Shown here piece by piece: positions 1-8,243 of a DNA stretch of 64,000 nt. Source of the DNA: Streptomyces sp. NBC_01276 (GTDB lineage: Bacteria; Actinomycetota; Actinomycetes; Streptomycetales; Streptomycetaceae); contig NZ_CP108442.1 of the NCBI RefSeq assembly GCF_041435355.1, positions 1,736,001 through 1,800,000 on the forward strand. The letters are read 5' to 3'. The position numbers and the translations under genes are program-made. Below the pieces are notes generated by a model. The model was not told the DNA's origin. It was given only the letters and a program-made list of their open reading frames with translations, and searched no databases. Position 1 is the first letter of the stretch; each line of letters opens with the position of its first letter.

Positions 1-2
1 CC

Positions 3-239
3 GCCGCGCTGTACGTGCGCTGCGGCGGGGCCCCGCGGGAGCGGCTGGAGGAGGGGTCGGAGGACGTCACCCTGCTCAACCGGGCGCGGGAGCACAGCGG
101 GCGCGTGGTGCGCGTCGAGCACCTGGTGGTGCGGAGCAGCCTGCGACGGCTGCGTTCCTGGGGTGCCCGGCGCACCCTGCTCTGGTACTGGGACCGGCGC
201 TACCGGCCCGTCGACACGGAAGAGGTCCACGTCCGGTGA
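3..239 (+). CDS. C-terminal part of a probable family 2 glycosyltransferase (5' end outside window)
   Basis: An open frame enters from the left edge and ends with TGA at 237-239, giving 78 visible residues. The fragment contains a GSEDVTLLNRAR stretch followed by an Arg-rich segment (SSLRRLRSWGARRTLLWYWDRR). This resembles the ED motif and C-terminal tail of GT-A family 2 glycosyltransferases, but there is too little to be sure. The next gene starts inside its stop codon (GTGA), so the two are translationally coupled and probably form one operon with the epimerase further downstream. It could instead be another sugar-modifying enzyme. Confidence 0.5.
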   Translation, partial: AALYVRCGGAPRERLEEGSEDVTLLNRAREHSGRVVRVEHLVVRSSLRRLRSWGARRTLLWYWDRRYRPVDTEEVHVR

Positions 240-1366
240 GTGCTGTGAAGGCCGACGCCCACGCCCACGCCTACGCCTACGCCCACGCCAAGGCCCGGCG
301 CCGGGACCGCAAGGTCTACCTGCGCGGCCATCCCCTGCTGTTCGGGCTGCTCGCGGCCACGCGCGGGCGGGCGGTGCGCCGGCTCGGCGGGACGCTGCTG
401 GTGCACGACGCGGACGCGTACCGGGAGACGCTGACCCGGCTGCCGCTGGACCGGACGGCGGCCGGCACCACGGGCGGCGCCGCGCGCTCGGCCCTGGGCG
501 GCGGGGCCGGGGGCGTGCTGTTCGACCAGGAGGGGGGCGGGCACCGGGCGGACCGGCGGGCCCTCGCGGAGCGGCTCGGCACGGCCGGGGTGGCGCGGCT
601 GCGCCGGGAGTGGGAGCCGTCGCTGGTACGGGGGCTCGCGCCGCTGTCCCGGGGCGGCGAGGTGGACGTGGTGGCGCTGGCGCGGGAGCTGGCCGGGGCG
701 GTGGTGTGCGGGCTGCTGGAGGTGCGGGCCGAGCCGCGCGTGCTCGCGGAGGCCGCCGCGCGGGCCGCGGCGGCGTCGGTGCGCAGCCATCTGCCGGGTC
801 CGCGGCGGCCCGGGGCGCGGGCCGCCGCGGAGCGGGCGGCCCGTCGGCTGCGGCTGCTGCTGGGCCGCGGGGAGGAGGCGCTGCCCGCGATGGTGGCGGT
901 GGCGGCGGTGAACACCACGGTGGCGGCGCTGCCGCGGGCGGTCGCCTGGTGCGCGGACGCGGGGCTGTGGGAGCAGGCCGCCGACGCGGAGCTGCGGCCG
1001 CGGCTGGTGGAGGAGCTGCTGCGGGTGACGGCGGCCTCGCCGGTGCTGCCCCGGGTCGCGGCGGCGGCGGGGACGGTCGGGGGCTGCCCGGTACGGGCCG
1101 GGGACCGCCTCGTCCTGGTGGCGCGGCACGCGGCGGGGGCGCACCGGCGGGATCCGGACGGGCGGGACCCGGCCGGGCCGGGGGTGGCGCGGCTGGTGTT
1201 CGGGGCGGGGTCGCACGCCTGTCCCGGGGCCCGGCTGGCGGAGGTGCTGCTGGGTGACGTACTGGAGGCGCTGGCCCCGTACCGGCCGGTGGTGACCGGG
1301 GCCCGGGTGGACCGGCGGGCGGCGCTGCCGGGGTGGCGTTCGCTGACGGTGGGGGCGGGGGCGTGA
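236..1366 (+). CDS. Cytochrome P450-like heme protein
   Basis: The 376-residue product has the heme-thiolate loop FGAGSHACPG with the axial cysteine at residue 329 and an ELLR (ExxR) helix at 260-263, so it belongs to the cytochrome P450 fold. P450s usually activate O2 for hydroxylation using NAD(P)H electrons delivered by a ferredoxin. The I-helix (about 217-235) reads AVNTT rather than the usual (A/G)Gx(D/E)T, so oxygen activation may be atypical or absent. The N-terminus contains an Ala/His/Tyr run (residues 8-19) encoded by hexanucleotide repeats, which is not part of the fold. The GTG start at 236 overlaps the upstream stop; GTG at 245 is an alternative. The next gene overlaps its stop, so it lies in a three-gene operon. 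Confidence 0.82.
   Translation: MSAVKADAHAHAYAYAHAKARRRDRKVYLRGHPLLFGLLAATRGRAVRRLGGTLLVHDADAYRETLTRLPLDRTAAGTTGGAARSALGGGAGGVLFDQEGGGHRADRRALAERLGTAGVARLRREWEPSLVRGLAPLSRGGEVDVVALARELAGAVVCGLLEVRAEPRVLAEAAARAAAASVRSHLPGPRRPGARAAAERAARRLRLLLGRGEEALPAMVAVAAVNTTVAALPRAVAWCADAGLWEQAADAELRPRLVEELLRVTAASPVLPRVAAAAGTVGGCPVRAGDRLVLVARHAAGAHRRDPDGRDPAGPGVARLVFGAGSHACPGARLAEVLLGDVLEALAPYRPVVTGARVDRRAALPGWRSLTVGAGA
255..290 (+). repeat. Degenerate hexanucleotide repeat (GCCCAC/GCCTAC) inside the P450 gene
   Basis: Five to six tandem copies of a six-base unit encode alternating Ala-His/Ala-Tyr residues near the P450 N-terminus. It is a simple-sequence expansion and a likely slippage site. Each unit is two codons, so copy-number change keeps the frame. 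Confidence 0.7.
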
Positions 1367-2271
1367 GGCCGCGCGTGGCGGTGACGGGGGCGAGCGGCTT
1401 CTGTGGCGGGTGGGTGGCCCGGGCGGCGGCCGCGGCGGGGGCCTCGGTGGTGTGCGTGGGGCGGCGGCCGGGTCCGGTGGGGGAACACCGGTTCTGGGAC
1501 GCGGCGCGTACGGAGCCGGACCTGGCCGGGGCGGATTTCGTGGTGCACTGCGCGGCGGCCGTCGGCGACCCGGCGCCGGGTTCGCGTGCGGAGGCGGCGA
1601 TGCGGGCGGTGAACGTGGACGGCACGGCGCGGCTGCTGCGGGCGGCGGCGGGGCGGCCGGTGGTGTGGGTGAGCAGCGCCAGCGTGTACGACCCGCGCCG
1701 GGGGCGGGAGCTGGTGGCCGAGGACCATCCGCGGGAGGGCCAGCTGAACGCCTACGGCCGGACCAAGGCGGCCGGCGAGGCGCTGGCCCTGGCCGGGGGT
1801 GCGGTGGTGCTGCGGCCGAGGGCGGTCTACGGGCCCGGCGACACCCAGCTGCTGCCCCGGCTGCTGTCCCGGGTCCGGGCGGGGACGCTGCTGCTGCCGG
1901 GTCCGGACGTACGGCTGAGCCTGACGGCGGTGCAGAACCTGGCGGACGCCTGCCTGGCGGCGGCGGGCTGGACCCCGGGCGCGTACAACGTGGCGGACGC
2001 GCGGCCGTACGGCCGGGACGCGGCCGTCGGCGCGGTGCTGCGGGCCCACGGGGTGCGGGCCCGGATCCGGCACCTGCCGCTCCCGCTGGCCCGTACGGCG
2101 GCCGGGGCGGCGGAGGCGGTGTCCCGCCTGACCGGCTCCGAGCCCGCCCTGAGCCGCTACGCGGTGGACCAGCTGTCCCACCCGGTGGTCCTGGACCTCA
2201 CCAGGGCCCGCTCCCGGGGCTGGTCCCCGGCCCGCACCCTGGCGGACCACCTCGGCTCCCTCTCCGGCTGA
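1363..2271 (+). CDS. NAD-dependent epimerase/dehydratase (extended SDR)
   Basis: A 302-residue extended short-chain dehydrogenase/reductase. The Rossmann motif TGASGFCGG is at residues 8-16, and the catalytic set is Ser105 (VSSASVYD) with Tyr131/Lys135 (YGRTK). Such enzymes epimerise, dehydrate or oxidise nucleotide sugars or related alcohols; the exact substrate cannot be read. The chosen GTG (1363) overlaps the P450 stop as GTGA and places the Rossmann motif at the normal distance from the N-terminus, whereas a longer ATG at 1333 would run into the P450 gene. It is the last gene of the glycosyltransferase-P450-epimerase operon and is followed directly by a hairpin. Confidence 0.85.
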   Translation: MRPRVAVTGASGFCGGWVARAAAAAGASVVCVGRRPGPVGEHRFWDAARTEPDLAGADFVVHCAAAVGDPAPGSRAEAAMRAVNVDGTARLLRAAAGRPVVWVSSASVYDPRRGRELVAEDHPREGQLNAYGRTKAAGEALALAGGAVVLRPRAVYGPGDTQLLPRLLSRVRAGTLLLPGPDVRLSLTAVQNLADACLAAAGWTPGAYNVADARPYGRDAAVGAVLRAHGVRARIRHLPLPLARTAAGAAEAVSRLTGSEPALSRYAVDQLSHPVVLDLTRARSRGWSPARTLADHLGSLSG

Positions 2272-2272
2272 A

Positions 2273-2311
2273 CCGCCCGCACCCGGTGCGCGTGCGCCCG
2301 GGTGCGGGCGG
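2273..2311. terminator. Bidirectional hairpin between convergent operons
   Basis: Perfect 14-bp arms (2273-2286 and 2298-2311) separated by an 11-base loop lie two bases after the epimerase stop and 25 bases from the msrB stop on the other strand. It can terminate both transcripts. Two tandem copies of a GGGTGCGGGCGGGGCC unit follow. Confidence 0.7.
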
Positions 2312-2336
2312 GGCCGGGTGCGGGCGGGGCCGGGGC

Positions 2337-2744
2337 TCAGCCCTCGGTCGGGGTGAGCCTCAGGGAGATGCTGTTGATGCAGTACCGCTGGTCGGTGGGG
2401 GTCGGGTAGCCCTCGCCGTCGAAGACGTGTCCCAGGTGGGAGCCGCACTTCGCGCAGCGGACCTCGGTGCGGACCATGCCGTGCGAGGTGTCGGCGATCA
2501 GTTCGACGGCCTCGGTGTCCTTCGGGTCGAAGAAGGACGGCCAGCCGCAGTGCGAGTCGAACTTCTCCGTGGAGCGGAAGAGTTCGGCGTCGCAGGCGCG
2601 ACAGGAGTAGACGCCCTCCGTCTTGGTGTCGGTGTACTCACCGCGGAAGGCCGGCTCGGTGCCGGCGAGGCGCAGCACCTGGTACTCGGACGGGGTCAGC
2701 TCGGCCTGCCACTGCTCGTCCGTCTTCTGGACCTCGTACGCCAT
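2337..2744 (-). CDS. msrB: Peptide-methionine (R)-S-oxide reductase
   Basis: A 135-residue MsrB enzyme that reduces the R-epimer of methionine sulfoxide in proteins, with thioredoxin as the usual reductant. The catalytic cysteine is Cys122 in RYCINS. Cys66 in SHCGWPS is at the resolving-cysteine position. CRAC (48/51) and CAKC (97/100) form the structural zinc site. Length is normal for a free-standing MsrB. The gene starts only 15 bases after murC, so it is probably transcribed from the murC promoter. Confidence 0.96.
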   Translation of the reverse strand: MAYEVQKTDEQWQAELTPSEYQVLRLAGTEPAFRGEYTDTKTEGVYSCRACDAELFRSTEKFDSHCGWPSFFDPKDTEAVELIADTSHGMVRTEVRCAKCGSHLGHVFDGEGYPTPTDQRYCINSISLRLTPTEG

Positions 2745-2759
2745 GACGTTCCCGCTCCC

Positions 2760-4154
2760 TCAGTTCGACAGCCGGGCGAGGATCCGGGGTCCCAGATCGG
2801 TGACGTCGCCCGCGCCCATGGTCAGAACGAGATCACCGGGCTTGGCCATTCCCGCGATCACGTCGGCGACGTCCTCCTTGGAGTGCTCGGCGGTGACGTC
2901 GGCGCCGGCGGCGCGGGCCGCGGCGATGATGATCTCGCTGGTGATGCCGGGGATCGGGTCCTCGCGGGCCGGGTAGATGTCGAGGACCAGGGAGGCGTCG
3001 GCCAGCGCGAGGGCCTGGCCCATCTCCTTGCCCAGCTCCTGGGTGCGGGAGAAGAGGTGCGGCTGGAAGACGACCAGGATGCGGGAGTCCCCGGCGGCGC
3101 CGCGGATGGCCTCCAGGTCGGCGTTCATCTCGGTCGGGTGGTGCGCGTAGGAGTCGATGACCTGCACGCCGGCCGCCTCGCCCTTGAGCTGGAGGCGGCG
3201 CTTGACGCCGGTGTACTTGCCGAGGGCGGAGGCCAGGTTGTGCGCCGGGATGCCGAGGGCGACGCCGGCGGCGAGGGCCGCGACGGCGTTGTGCGCGTAG
3301 TGGCGGCCGGGCACCGAGACGGTGAAGGTGAGCATCCGGTCCTGGAGCAGGACGGTGACCTCGCTGGTCAGGCCGCGCGGCGTGATCTTGGTGATGCGGA
3401 CGTCGGCGCCGTCCTCCTCGCCGTACGTGACGACCGTGAGGCCCTGCGTGCCCGCGACGCGGCGGGCGATCTCGGCGGCGCCGTCCTGGCTGTGGGCGAC
3501 GACCAGGGTGCCGCCGGGGACGATCTTGGAGACGAAGGTCTCGAACGACTCGTAGATCTCCTCCATCGACGCGTAGTTCGCGTGGTGGTCGAGCTCCGCG
3601 TTGAGGATGATCGCGACCTCGGGCGCGTACTTGTGGAAGCTGCGGTCGCTCTCGTCCGCCTCGGCCACGAAGATGCCGCCCTCGCCGTGGTGGGCGTTGG
3701 AGCCGGGGGCGTCCAGGTCGCCGCCGATGGCGTAGGAGGGGTCGAGGCCCAGCGCCGAGAGGGAGACCGCCAGCATCGAGGTGGTGGTGGTCTTGCCGTG
3801 CGTGCCGGCGACGGCGATGGGGCGCAGGCCGTCCATCAGCGAGGCGAGGGCGTCCGAGCGGTGCACGACGGGGATGCCCAGCTCGGCGGCGCGGGCCAGC
3901 TCCGGGTTGTCGGAGCGGATGGCGCTGGAGACGACCACGCAGGTGGTGTCGTCGGCGAGGTGGCCGGCGGCGTGCCCGATGTGGACCGTGGCGCCGTGGG
4001 CGCGCAACGCCTGGGCGGTCTCGGAGTCACGGGAGTCGCTGCCGGCCACCTGCGCGCCGCGCTGCGCGAGGATCTTCGCGATGCCGGACATGCCGGCGCC
4101 GCCGATGCCGATGAAGTGGGGCCGTTCCATCGCGGTCGGCAGGCCGGGCTTCAT
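2760..4154 (-). CDS. murC: UDP-N-acetylmuramate--L-alanine ligase
   Basis: A 464-residue Mur ligase that attaches L-alanine to UDP-MurNAc with ATP, the first amino-acid step of peptidoglycan precursor synthesis in the cytoplasm. Seen in the sequence: an N-terminal UDP-binding motif HFIGIGGAGMSGIA (about 13-26), the ATP loop GTHGKTT at 117-123, a DESDRSF segment and a C-terminal ligase domain with HPTEM. It lies away from the usual dcw division cluster, as I recall for other Streptomyces. It is the second gene of a three-gene minus-strand group, with msrB downstream and a 155-residue protein upstream. Confidence 0.97.
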   Translation of the reverse strand: MKPGLPTAMERPHFIGIGGAGMSGIAKILAQRGAQVAGSDSRDSETAQALRAHGATVHIGHAAGHLADDTTCVVVSSAIRSDNPELARAAELGIPVVHRSDALASLMDGLRPIAVAGTHGKTTTTSMLAVSLSALGLDPSYAIGGDLDAPGSNAHHGEGGIFVAEADESDRSFHKYAPEVAIILNAELDHHANYASMEEIYESFETFVSKIVPGGTLVVAHSQDGAAEIARRVAGTQGLTVVTYGEEDGADVRITKITPRGLTSEVTVLLQDRMLTFTVSVPGRHYAHNAVAALAAGVALGIPAHNLASALGKYTGVKRRLQLKGEAAGVQVIDSYAHHPTEMNADLEAIRGAAGDSRILVVFQPHLFSRTQELGKEMGQALALADASLVLDIYPAREDPIPGITSEIIIAAARAAGADVTAEHSKEDVADVIAGMAKPGDLVLTMGAGDVTDLGPRILARLSN

Positions 4155-4204
4155 TCAGGTCGCTCCAGGATCGAGGGGGTGCGGTGGGGCTGTGCCGCCC
4201 CAGC

Positions 4205-4672
4205 CTATTCGTTGTGGGCGAAGAGCTTGAGCACCGGAACCCCGACCTTGTGCCGCGCCCGGGAGGCCCAGTCCCGGTGGAAGAACTCCTCGACGAAGTG
4301 CGGAGCGGTCAGGACGATCACCTCGTCGGCGGACGTCTCGTCGACGACGCTCTTGAGGTGGTCGAGGGGGTGGTTCTCGATGATCTGTCCGACGGCCTTG
4401 GCTCCCTTCTTGCGCAGGGACGCGAGGGAGTGTTCGAGGGCCTGTGCGGCAGGGCCCCGGGCGGCCTCGCCCCCGGGCTCGTCGCCTTCGTGGAGGGCTT
4501 CGGGAAGCTCGCCGAGCGCTACGTCGTCGATGGCGCGGAGCAGTCGGTCCTGGTCTCCCCTGGGTTGCATGAGGACGACGAAGGAGACCTGGTCGTCTCC
4601 GTGCAGGGTGGTGACGAAGTCCACGTCCACCGTGGTCAGCGGCTGCTCGATCATCAATACGCTCGTGAACAC
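4205..4672 (-). CDS. Conserved 155-residue protein of unknown function upstream of murC
   Basis: I do not recognise a named function. The GTG at 4672 is chosen because AAGGAGAGG lies 6-8 bases upstream; an ATG at 4690 would put that Shine-Dalgarno-like run inside the gene. The C-terminal half (KGAKAVGQIIENH ... SADEVIVLTAPHFVEEFFHRDW ... VGVPVLKLFAHNE) looks like an alternating beta/alpha sheet, reminiscent of universal-stress or HUP-type nucleotide-binding folds. An acidic Gly/Glu-rich linker sits in the middle. It ends 50 bases before murC and is probably cotranscribed with it. Confidence 0.75.
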   Translation of the reverse strand: MFTSVLMIEQPLTTVDVDFVTTLHGDDQVSFVVLMQPRGDQDRLLRAIDDVALGELPEALHEGDEPGGEAARGPAAQALEHSLASLRKKGAKAVGQIIENHPLDHLKSVVDETSADEVIVLTAPHFVEEFFHRDWASRARHKVGVPVLKLFAHNE

Positions 4673-4730
4673 GGACGCCCTCTCCTTCATGGGCCGGGGC
4701 CGGTCGGCCGGCCCCTGCGGAAACCATCCT

Positions 4731-4750
4731 GCCCCGCAGTCGCGCGGGGC
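4731..4750 (-). terminator. Hairpin downstream of the RibD-like reductase gene
   Basis: A 7-bp perfect stem (4731-4737 with 4744-4750) and six-base loop lie 72 bases beyond the reductase stop, followed on the minus strand by a short T-containing stretch (GGTTT). A second stem (4696-4715) lies between it and the next gene's start, so the region may also act as a 5' leader structure. Confidence 0.45.
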
Positions 4751-4821
4751 CTTGCGCAGATATATGTGCCCAGGTATGTGCCCGGCGGAAGCTAAGCGGA
4801 ACGACAAATTCCGCCCCTTGT

Positions 4822-5607
4822 TCAGATCCGACGGTAGCTCGTGAACAGGAACCCGGCCTCTTCCAGTACGACGGCGGGCGCGAGCCGGTGCGGAACCGTG
4901 ACGGAGGGCCCGCCCGCGATCCGCTGGGCACCGCCCGCCGTGAGGGTCGGGGAGATCGTCAGGCACAGCTCGTCCAGCGCGTCGGCGGCCACGAACTGCC
5001 CCAGCAGCCGGGGCCCGCCCTCGGTCAGCTGGCGGCGCAGCCCGCGCGCGGCCAGCTCCCGTACGACCTGTGCGGGGTCCGCGCCCACCCCCTCGCCCGC
5101 CACGACGACCTCGGCCCCGGCGGCGGTGGCCGCGGCCACCCGGTCGGCGGGCGCGGCGGCCCCGGTGACCACCAGGGTGGGCACGAGGGGGGAGGTGAAC
5201 AGGGGCAGGGTGAAGTCCAGGTCCAGGCTCGCGGTGACCACGGCGATGGCGGGGGCGGGACCCTGGCCGGCGGCCTCGCGGCGGGCCGCGAAGGCCTCCC
5301 GGGCGCGGGCCGGGCGGTAACCCTCCTGGCGAACCGTTTCCGCGCCGACGACCACCACATCGGCAAGGGCCCGCAGGGTGCCGAAGATCCGCATGTCGGT
5401 CTCGCCGGAGATCGGCTGTGAGCGCCCCTCGTGCTGGGCGGCCCCGTCCAGCGTGGAGACCATGTTCGCCCGCAGCCAGTGCGCGCCCGGGGCGAGCTCC
5501 GGATAGGCGTAGGCGTCCGCGAGCTCGTCCAGCGACCACTCGCGGTCGGCCGGGTCCGGGGAGGACGGGGCGGATGTCTGATCGGTCACAGGGAGCAGGC
5601 GTCGCAT
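4822..5607 (-). CDS. RibD C-terminal-type pyrimidine reductase family protein
   Basis: A 261-residue stand-alone protein of the RibD C-terminal/dihydrofolate-reductase-like fold. The family reduces the ribosyl side chain of a riboflavin precursor or related substrates with NADPH. Recognisable parts are WLRANMVSTLDGAAQHEGRS near residues 44-63, then DVVVVGAETVRQEGY and LTEGGPRLLGQFVAA, all typical of the fold. The deaminase domain of bifunctional RibD is absent. It is divergent from zapE with only 36 bases between the starts, so the promoters must overlap. The true substrate may differ from riboflavin intermediates. Confidence 0.8.
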   Translation of the reverse strand: MRRLLPVTDQTSAPSSPDPADREWSLDELADAYAYPELAPGAHWLRANMVSTLDGAAQHEGRSQPISGETDMRIFGTLRALADVVVVGAETVRQEGYRPARAREAFAARREAAGQGPAPAIAVVTASLDLDFTLPLFTSPLVPTLVVTGAAAPADRVAAATAAGAEVVVAGEGVGADPAQVVRELAARGLRRQLTEGGPRLLGQFVAADALDELCLTISPTLTAGGAQRIAGGPSVTVPHRLAPAVVLEEAGFLFTSYRRI

Positions 5608-5643
5608 CGGTGCAGTCTGACACGCCGCGTAGAGTTAAGGGCT

Positions 5644-6753
5644 GTGTCAACTTCACTCTCGACCTCCGGATCTGCCCCGTCCGGGCAGCCCCCGATAGCC
5701 GACGCGGGCCCACTGGCCCTGTGCGCCCGCGAACCGCGGGTGCCCGCCGAACGGCTGGTGGCCGAGATGGTGCCGCCCCCGCGCTTCGACTCGGTGCGCT
5801 TCGACACCTACGACCCGGACCCGGCCCAGCCCAGCCAGGCCGAGGCCGTCACCGTCCTCAGCGGCTTCGCCGCCGGCCTGGGCGGGGCCCACGCCACCGG
5901 CGCGGGCAAGCGGCGCTGGTTCTCGAAGAAGCCCGCCGCGCCGGCCGCGGGTCCGCGCGGGGTCTACCTCGACGGCGGCTACGGCGTCGGCAAGACCCAC
6001 CTGCTCGCCTCCCTCTGGCACGCCACCCCGGCCGAGCCCGCGCTCAAGGCCTTCGGCACCTTCGTGGAGCTCACCAACCTGGTCGGCGCGCTCGGCTTCC
6101 AGCAGACCGTGCAGACCCTGGGCGGGCACCGGCTGCTGTGCATCGACGAGTTCGAGCTGGACGACCCGGGCGACACCGTGCTCGTCTCCTCCCTGCTGAG
6201 CCGGCTGGTCGAGCAGGGCGTGGCCCTGGCCGCCACCTCCAACACCCTGCCCGGCAAGCTCGGCGAGGGCCGCTTCGCCGCCGCCGACTTCCTGCGCGAG
6301 ATCCAGGGGCTCTCGGCGCACTTCCGGCCGCTGCGGATCGACGGCCAGGACTACCGCCACCGCGGCCTGCCCGAGGCCCCGGCGCCGTTCACCGACGAGC
6401 AGGTGGCGAAGGCCGCGTACGGGACCCCGGGCGCGAGCCTCGACGACTTCCCGGGCCTGCTGGAGCACCTGGCGAAGGTCCACCCGAGCCGTTACGGGGC
6501 CCTCACCGACGGCATAGCGGCCGTCTGCCTGACCGATGTCGGCCCGGTCCCGGACCAGTCGACGGCGCTGCGCCTGGTGGTGCTCGCCGACCGGCTGTAC
6601 GACCGCGAGGTGCCGGTCCTGGCCTCCGGGGTGCCCTTCGACCGGCTGTTCAGTGAAGAAATGCTCAACGGCGGTTATCGGAAGAAGTACTTCCGAGCCA
6701 TATCGCGGCTCACCGCGCTCGCCCGCGACGCGAAACCCCTGGTGTCGCAGTAG
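5644..6753 (+). CDS. zapE: AFG1/ZapE-type P-loop ATPase
   Basis: A 369-residue AAA-type ATPase of the ZapE/AFG1 family. In other bacteria ZapE associates with the Z-ring during division, and AFG1 relatives assist membrane-protein quality control. Walker A GGYGVGKT is at 111-118 and Walker B LLCIDE at 164-169, followed by a DDPGDT segment and a conserved RHRGLPE-like patch. The GTG at 5644 is used because the open frame upstream runs into the divergent reductase gene and shows no family similarity. The short 5' gap suggests a leaderless or very short leader mRNA. Confidence 0.88.
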   Translation: MSTSLSTSGSAPSGQPPIADAGPLALCAREPRVPAERLVAEMVPPPRFDSVRFDTYDPDPAQPSQAEAVTVLSGFAAGLGGAHATGAGKRRWFSKKPAAPAAGPRGVYLDGGYGVGKTHLLASLWHATPAEPALKAFGTFVELTNLVGALGFQQTVQTLGGHRLLCIDEFELDDPGDTVLVSSLLSRLVEQGVALAATSNTLPGKLGEGRFAAADFLREIQGLSAHFRPLRIDGQDYRHRGLPEAPAPFTDEQVAKAAYGTPGASLDDFPGLLEHLAKVHPSRYGALTDGIAAVCLTDVGPVPDQSTALRLVVLADRLYDREVPVLASGVPFDRLFSEEMLNGGYRKKYFRAISRLTALARDAKPLVSQ

Positions 6754-6760
6754 GTTTGGC

Positions 6761-6789
6761 ACGGCCGGGCGCTCTGGCGGCCCGGCCGT
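6761..6789 (+). terminator. Rho-independent-like terminator after zapE
   Basis: Perfect 10-bp stem (ACGGCCGGGC at 6761-6770 with 6780-6789), nine-base loop, then TTCC. It lies seven bases after the zapE stop and ahead of the OsmC gene. Confidence 0.65.
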
Positions 6790-6814
6790 TTCCATACCTT
6801 CGAAGGGATCCACC

Positions 6815-7240
6815 ATGGCCACCACGCGCTCGTCCCACACCGTCTGGGAAGGCAACCTGCTCAAGGGTGCCGGCACCGTCTCCCTCGACTCCTCGGGCCG
6901 GGGCTCGTTCGAGGTCTCCTGGCCCTCGCGCGCCGAGGCCGCGAACGGCAAGACCAGCCCGGAAGAGCTGATCGCCGCCGCCCACTCCAGCTGCTACTCG
7001 ATGGCGCTCTCGCACGGCCTCGACGGCGCCGGTACCCCTCCCACCCGGGTGGAGACCAAGGCGGACGTCACCTTCCAGCCCGGTGAGGGCATCACCGGCA
7101 TCCACCTGACCGTGCGCGCCGAGGTGCCCGGTCTGGACGCCGAGGGCTTCGCCGCCGCCGCCGAGGACGCCAAGAAGAACTGCCCGGTCAGCCAGGCGCT
7201 GACCGGCACCACGATCACCCTGAGCGCCGAGCTCGTCTGA
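6815..7240 (+). CDS. OsmC/Ohr-family peroxiredoxin-like protein
   Basis: A 141-residue OsmC-family protein. The family uses two cysteines to reduce organic hydroperoxides, recharged by dihydrolipoyl proteins or other thiols. The two family cysteines are Cys60 (AAHSSCYSMAL) and Cys123 (KNCPVSQAL), and the family SPEELIAAAHSSC helix is intact. ATG at 6815 follows GAAGGGATC, a plausible Shine-Dalgarno sequence. It is a single-gene unit, bounded by hairpins on both sides. Confidence 0.92.
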   Translation: MATTRSSHTVWEGNLLKGAGTVSLDSSGRGSFEVSWPSRAEAANGKTSPEELIAAAHSSCYSMALSHGLDGAGTPPTRVETKADVTFQPGEGITGIHLTVRAEVPGLDAEGFAAAAEDAKKNCPVSQALTGTTITLSAELV

Positions 7241-7251
7241 TCCGCGCCCGT

Positions 7252-7288
7252 CACCGGGCCCCCGCGCCGTCCCCACGGGGGCCCGGTG
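7252..7288 (+). terminator. Terminator after the OsmC gene
   Basis: Perfect 13-bp arms (7252-7264 and 7276-7288) with an 11-base loop, 11 bases after the OsmC stop. Confidence 0.7.
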
Positions 7289-7348
7289 GTGTGACGTCCG
7301 GCCCTGCCGTAAACGTCCGATTGCCACATAGTCATATATTTTGCGTAC

Positions 7349-8239
7349 GTGACCCTTTCTGTACGCAAAGTGGCGGCCGTGGCCGCGCTCAGCGCCGCCC
7401 TCGCGGGATGTGGGGGCGGCGCCGGCACGCCGCGGGACGGCGGCCAGGCCCGCATGGGCACCCACGCGGCGTCCGGCCCGACGGCCGCGCCCGCCTCCCC
7501 CTCCGCACCCGCGTCCCCGCTGCCCGGCGCCCCGGGCCGGGCCCCCACCCTGGCCCCCGGGCCGAACGGCCTGACGCCCGTCTTCGAGCGCACGCGCCAG
7601 CGCGCCGACAAGGCCGTGGCCCTCACCTTCGACGCCGACATGACCTCGGACCAGGGGCCGCGGGCCGCGTCCGGGGAACACTTCGACAACCCGGAGCTGA
7701 TCTCCACCCTCCGCCGGCTCCGGGTCCCCTCGACCGTCTTCATGACGGGTCGCTGGGCGGAGGAGTACCCGGACCAGGCGAAGTCCATCGGCACCGACCC
7801 CAACTTCGAGATCGCCAACCACTCGTACAGCCACCACGCCTTCAAGTCCCCCTGCTACGGCCTCCCCACCCTCGACGGCGACGCCGCCCGGTCGGACGTG
7901 GAGCAGGCCTTCGCGGCGTTCAGGAAGGCGGGCGCCGTCAACACGGTGCCCTACTTCCGCTTCCCGGGCGGCTGCTACGACGACGGGGCGCTGCGGGCCC
8001 TGGCGCCCGCCAAGGTGACCGCCGTGCAGTGGGACGTGGTCAGCGGCGACGCCTTCGCGAAGGACCCCGACGCGGTGGCCGAGGAGGTCCTGGCCGGGGT
8101 CAAGCCCGGCTCGGTGGTGGTCATGCACTGCACCCGCAGCGCGGCCCCCGTCACCGAGGAGGCCATCCGGAAGATCGTCCCGGAGCTGCGCAAACGGGGG
8201 TACCGCTTCGTGAAGGTGTCCGAGCTGATGGGGAAGTGA
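7349..8239 (+). CDS. Secreted polysaccharide deacetylase lipoprotein (NodB domain)
   Basis: A 296-residue exported lipoprotein. A short signal peptide ends in a lipobox LAGC with the lipid cysteine at residue 21, then a Pro/Ala-rich linker (about 40-75) leads to a NodB/CE4 domain. Motifs seen are LTFDAD (Asp95/Asp97), NHSYSHH (zinc histidines), RFPGGCYDD, WDVVSGD and a late VVMHC. CE4 enzymes remove acetyl groups from cell-wall or chitin-like glycans outside the cell. The GTG start follows an unusually A+T-rich stretch (about 7318-7345), probably its promoter. Confidence 0.88.
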   Translation: MTLSVRKVAAVAALSAALAGCGGGAGTPRDGGQARMGTHAASGPTAAPASPSAPASPLPGAPGRAPTLAPGPNGLTPVFERTRQRADKAVALTFDADMTSDQGPRAASGEHFDNPELISTLRRLRVPSTVFMTGRWAEEYPDQAKSIGTDPNFEIANHSYSHHAFKSPCYGLPTLDGDAARSDVEQAFAAFRKAGAVNTVPYFRFPGGCYDDGALRALAPAKVTAVQWDVVSGDAFAKDPDAVAEEVLAGVKPGSVVVMHCTRSAAPVTEEAIRKIVPELRKRGYRFVKVSELMGK

Positions 8240-8243
8240 CGAT

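Noticed and set aside
1410..4844. Very long plus-strand open frame (1144 codons)
   Set aside because: It overlaps the epimerase out of frame and lies antisense to msrB and murC; it encodes low-complexity Gly/Ala/Arg sequence only.
4205..5713. Single 502-codon minus-strand gene covering the murC-upstream protein and the reductase region
   Set aside because: The true reductase is in another frame (4822-5607), and a ribosome site at 4673-4690 defines the shorter gene.
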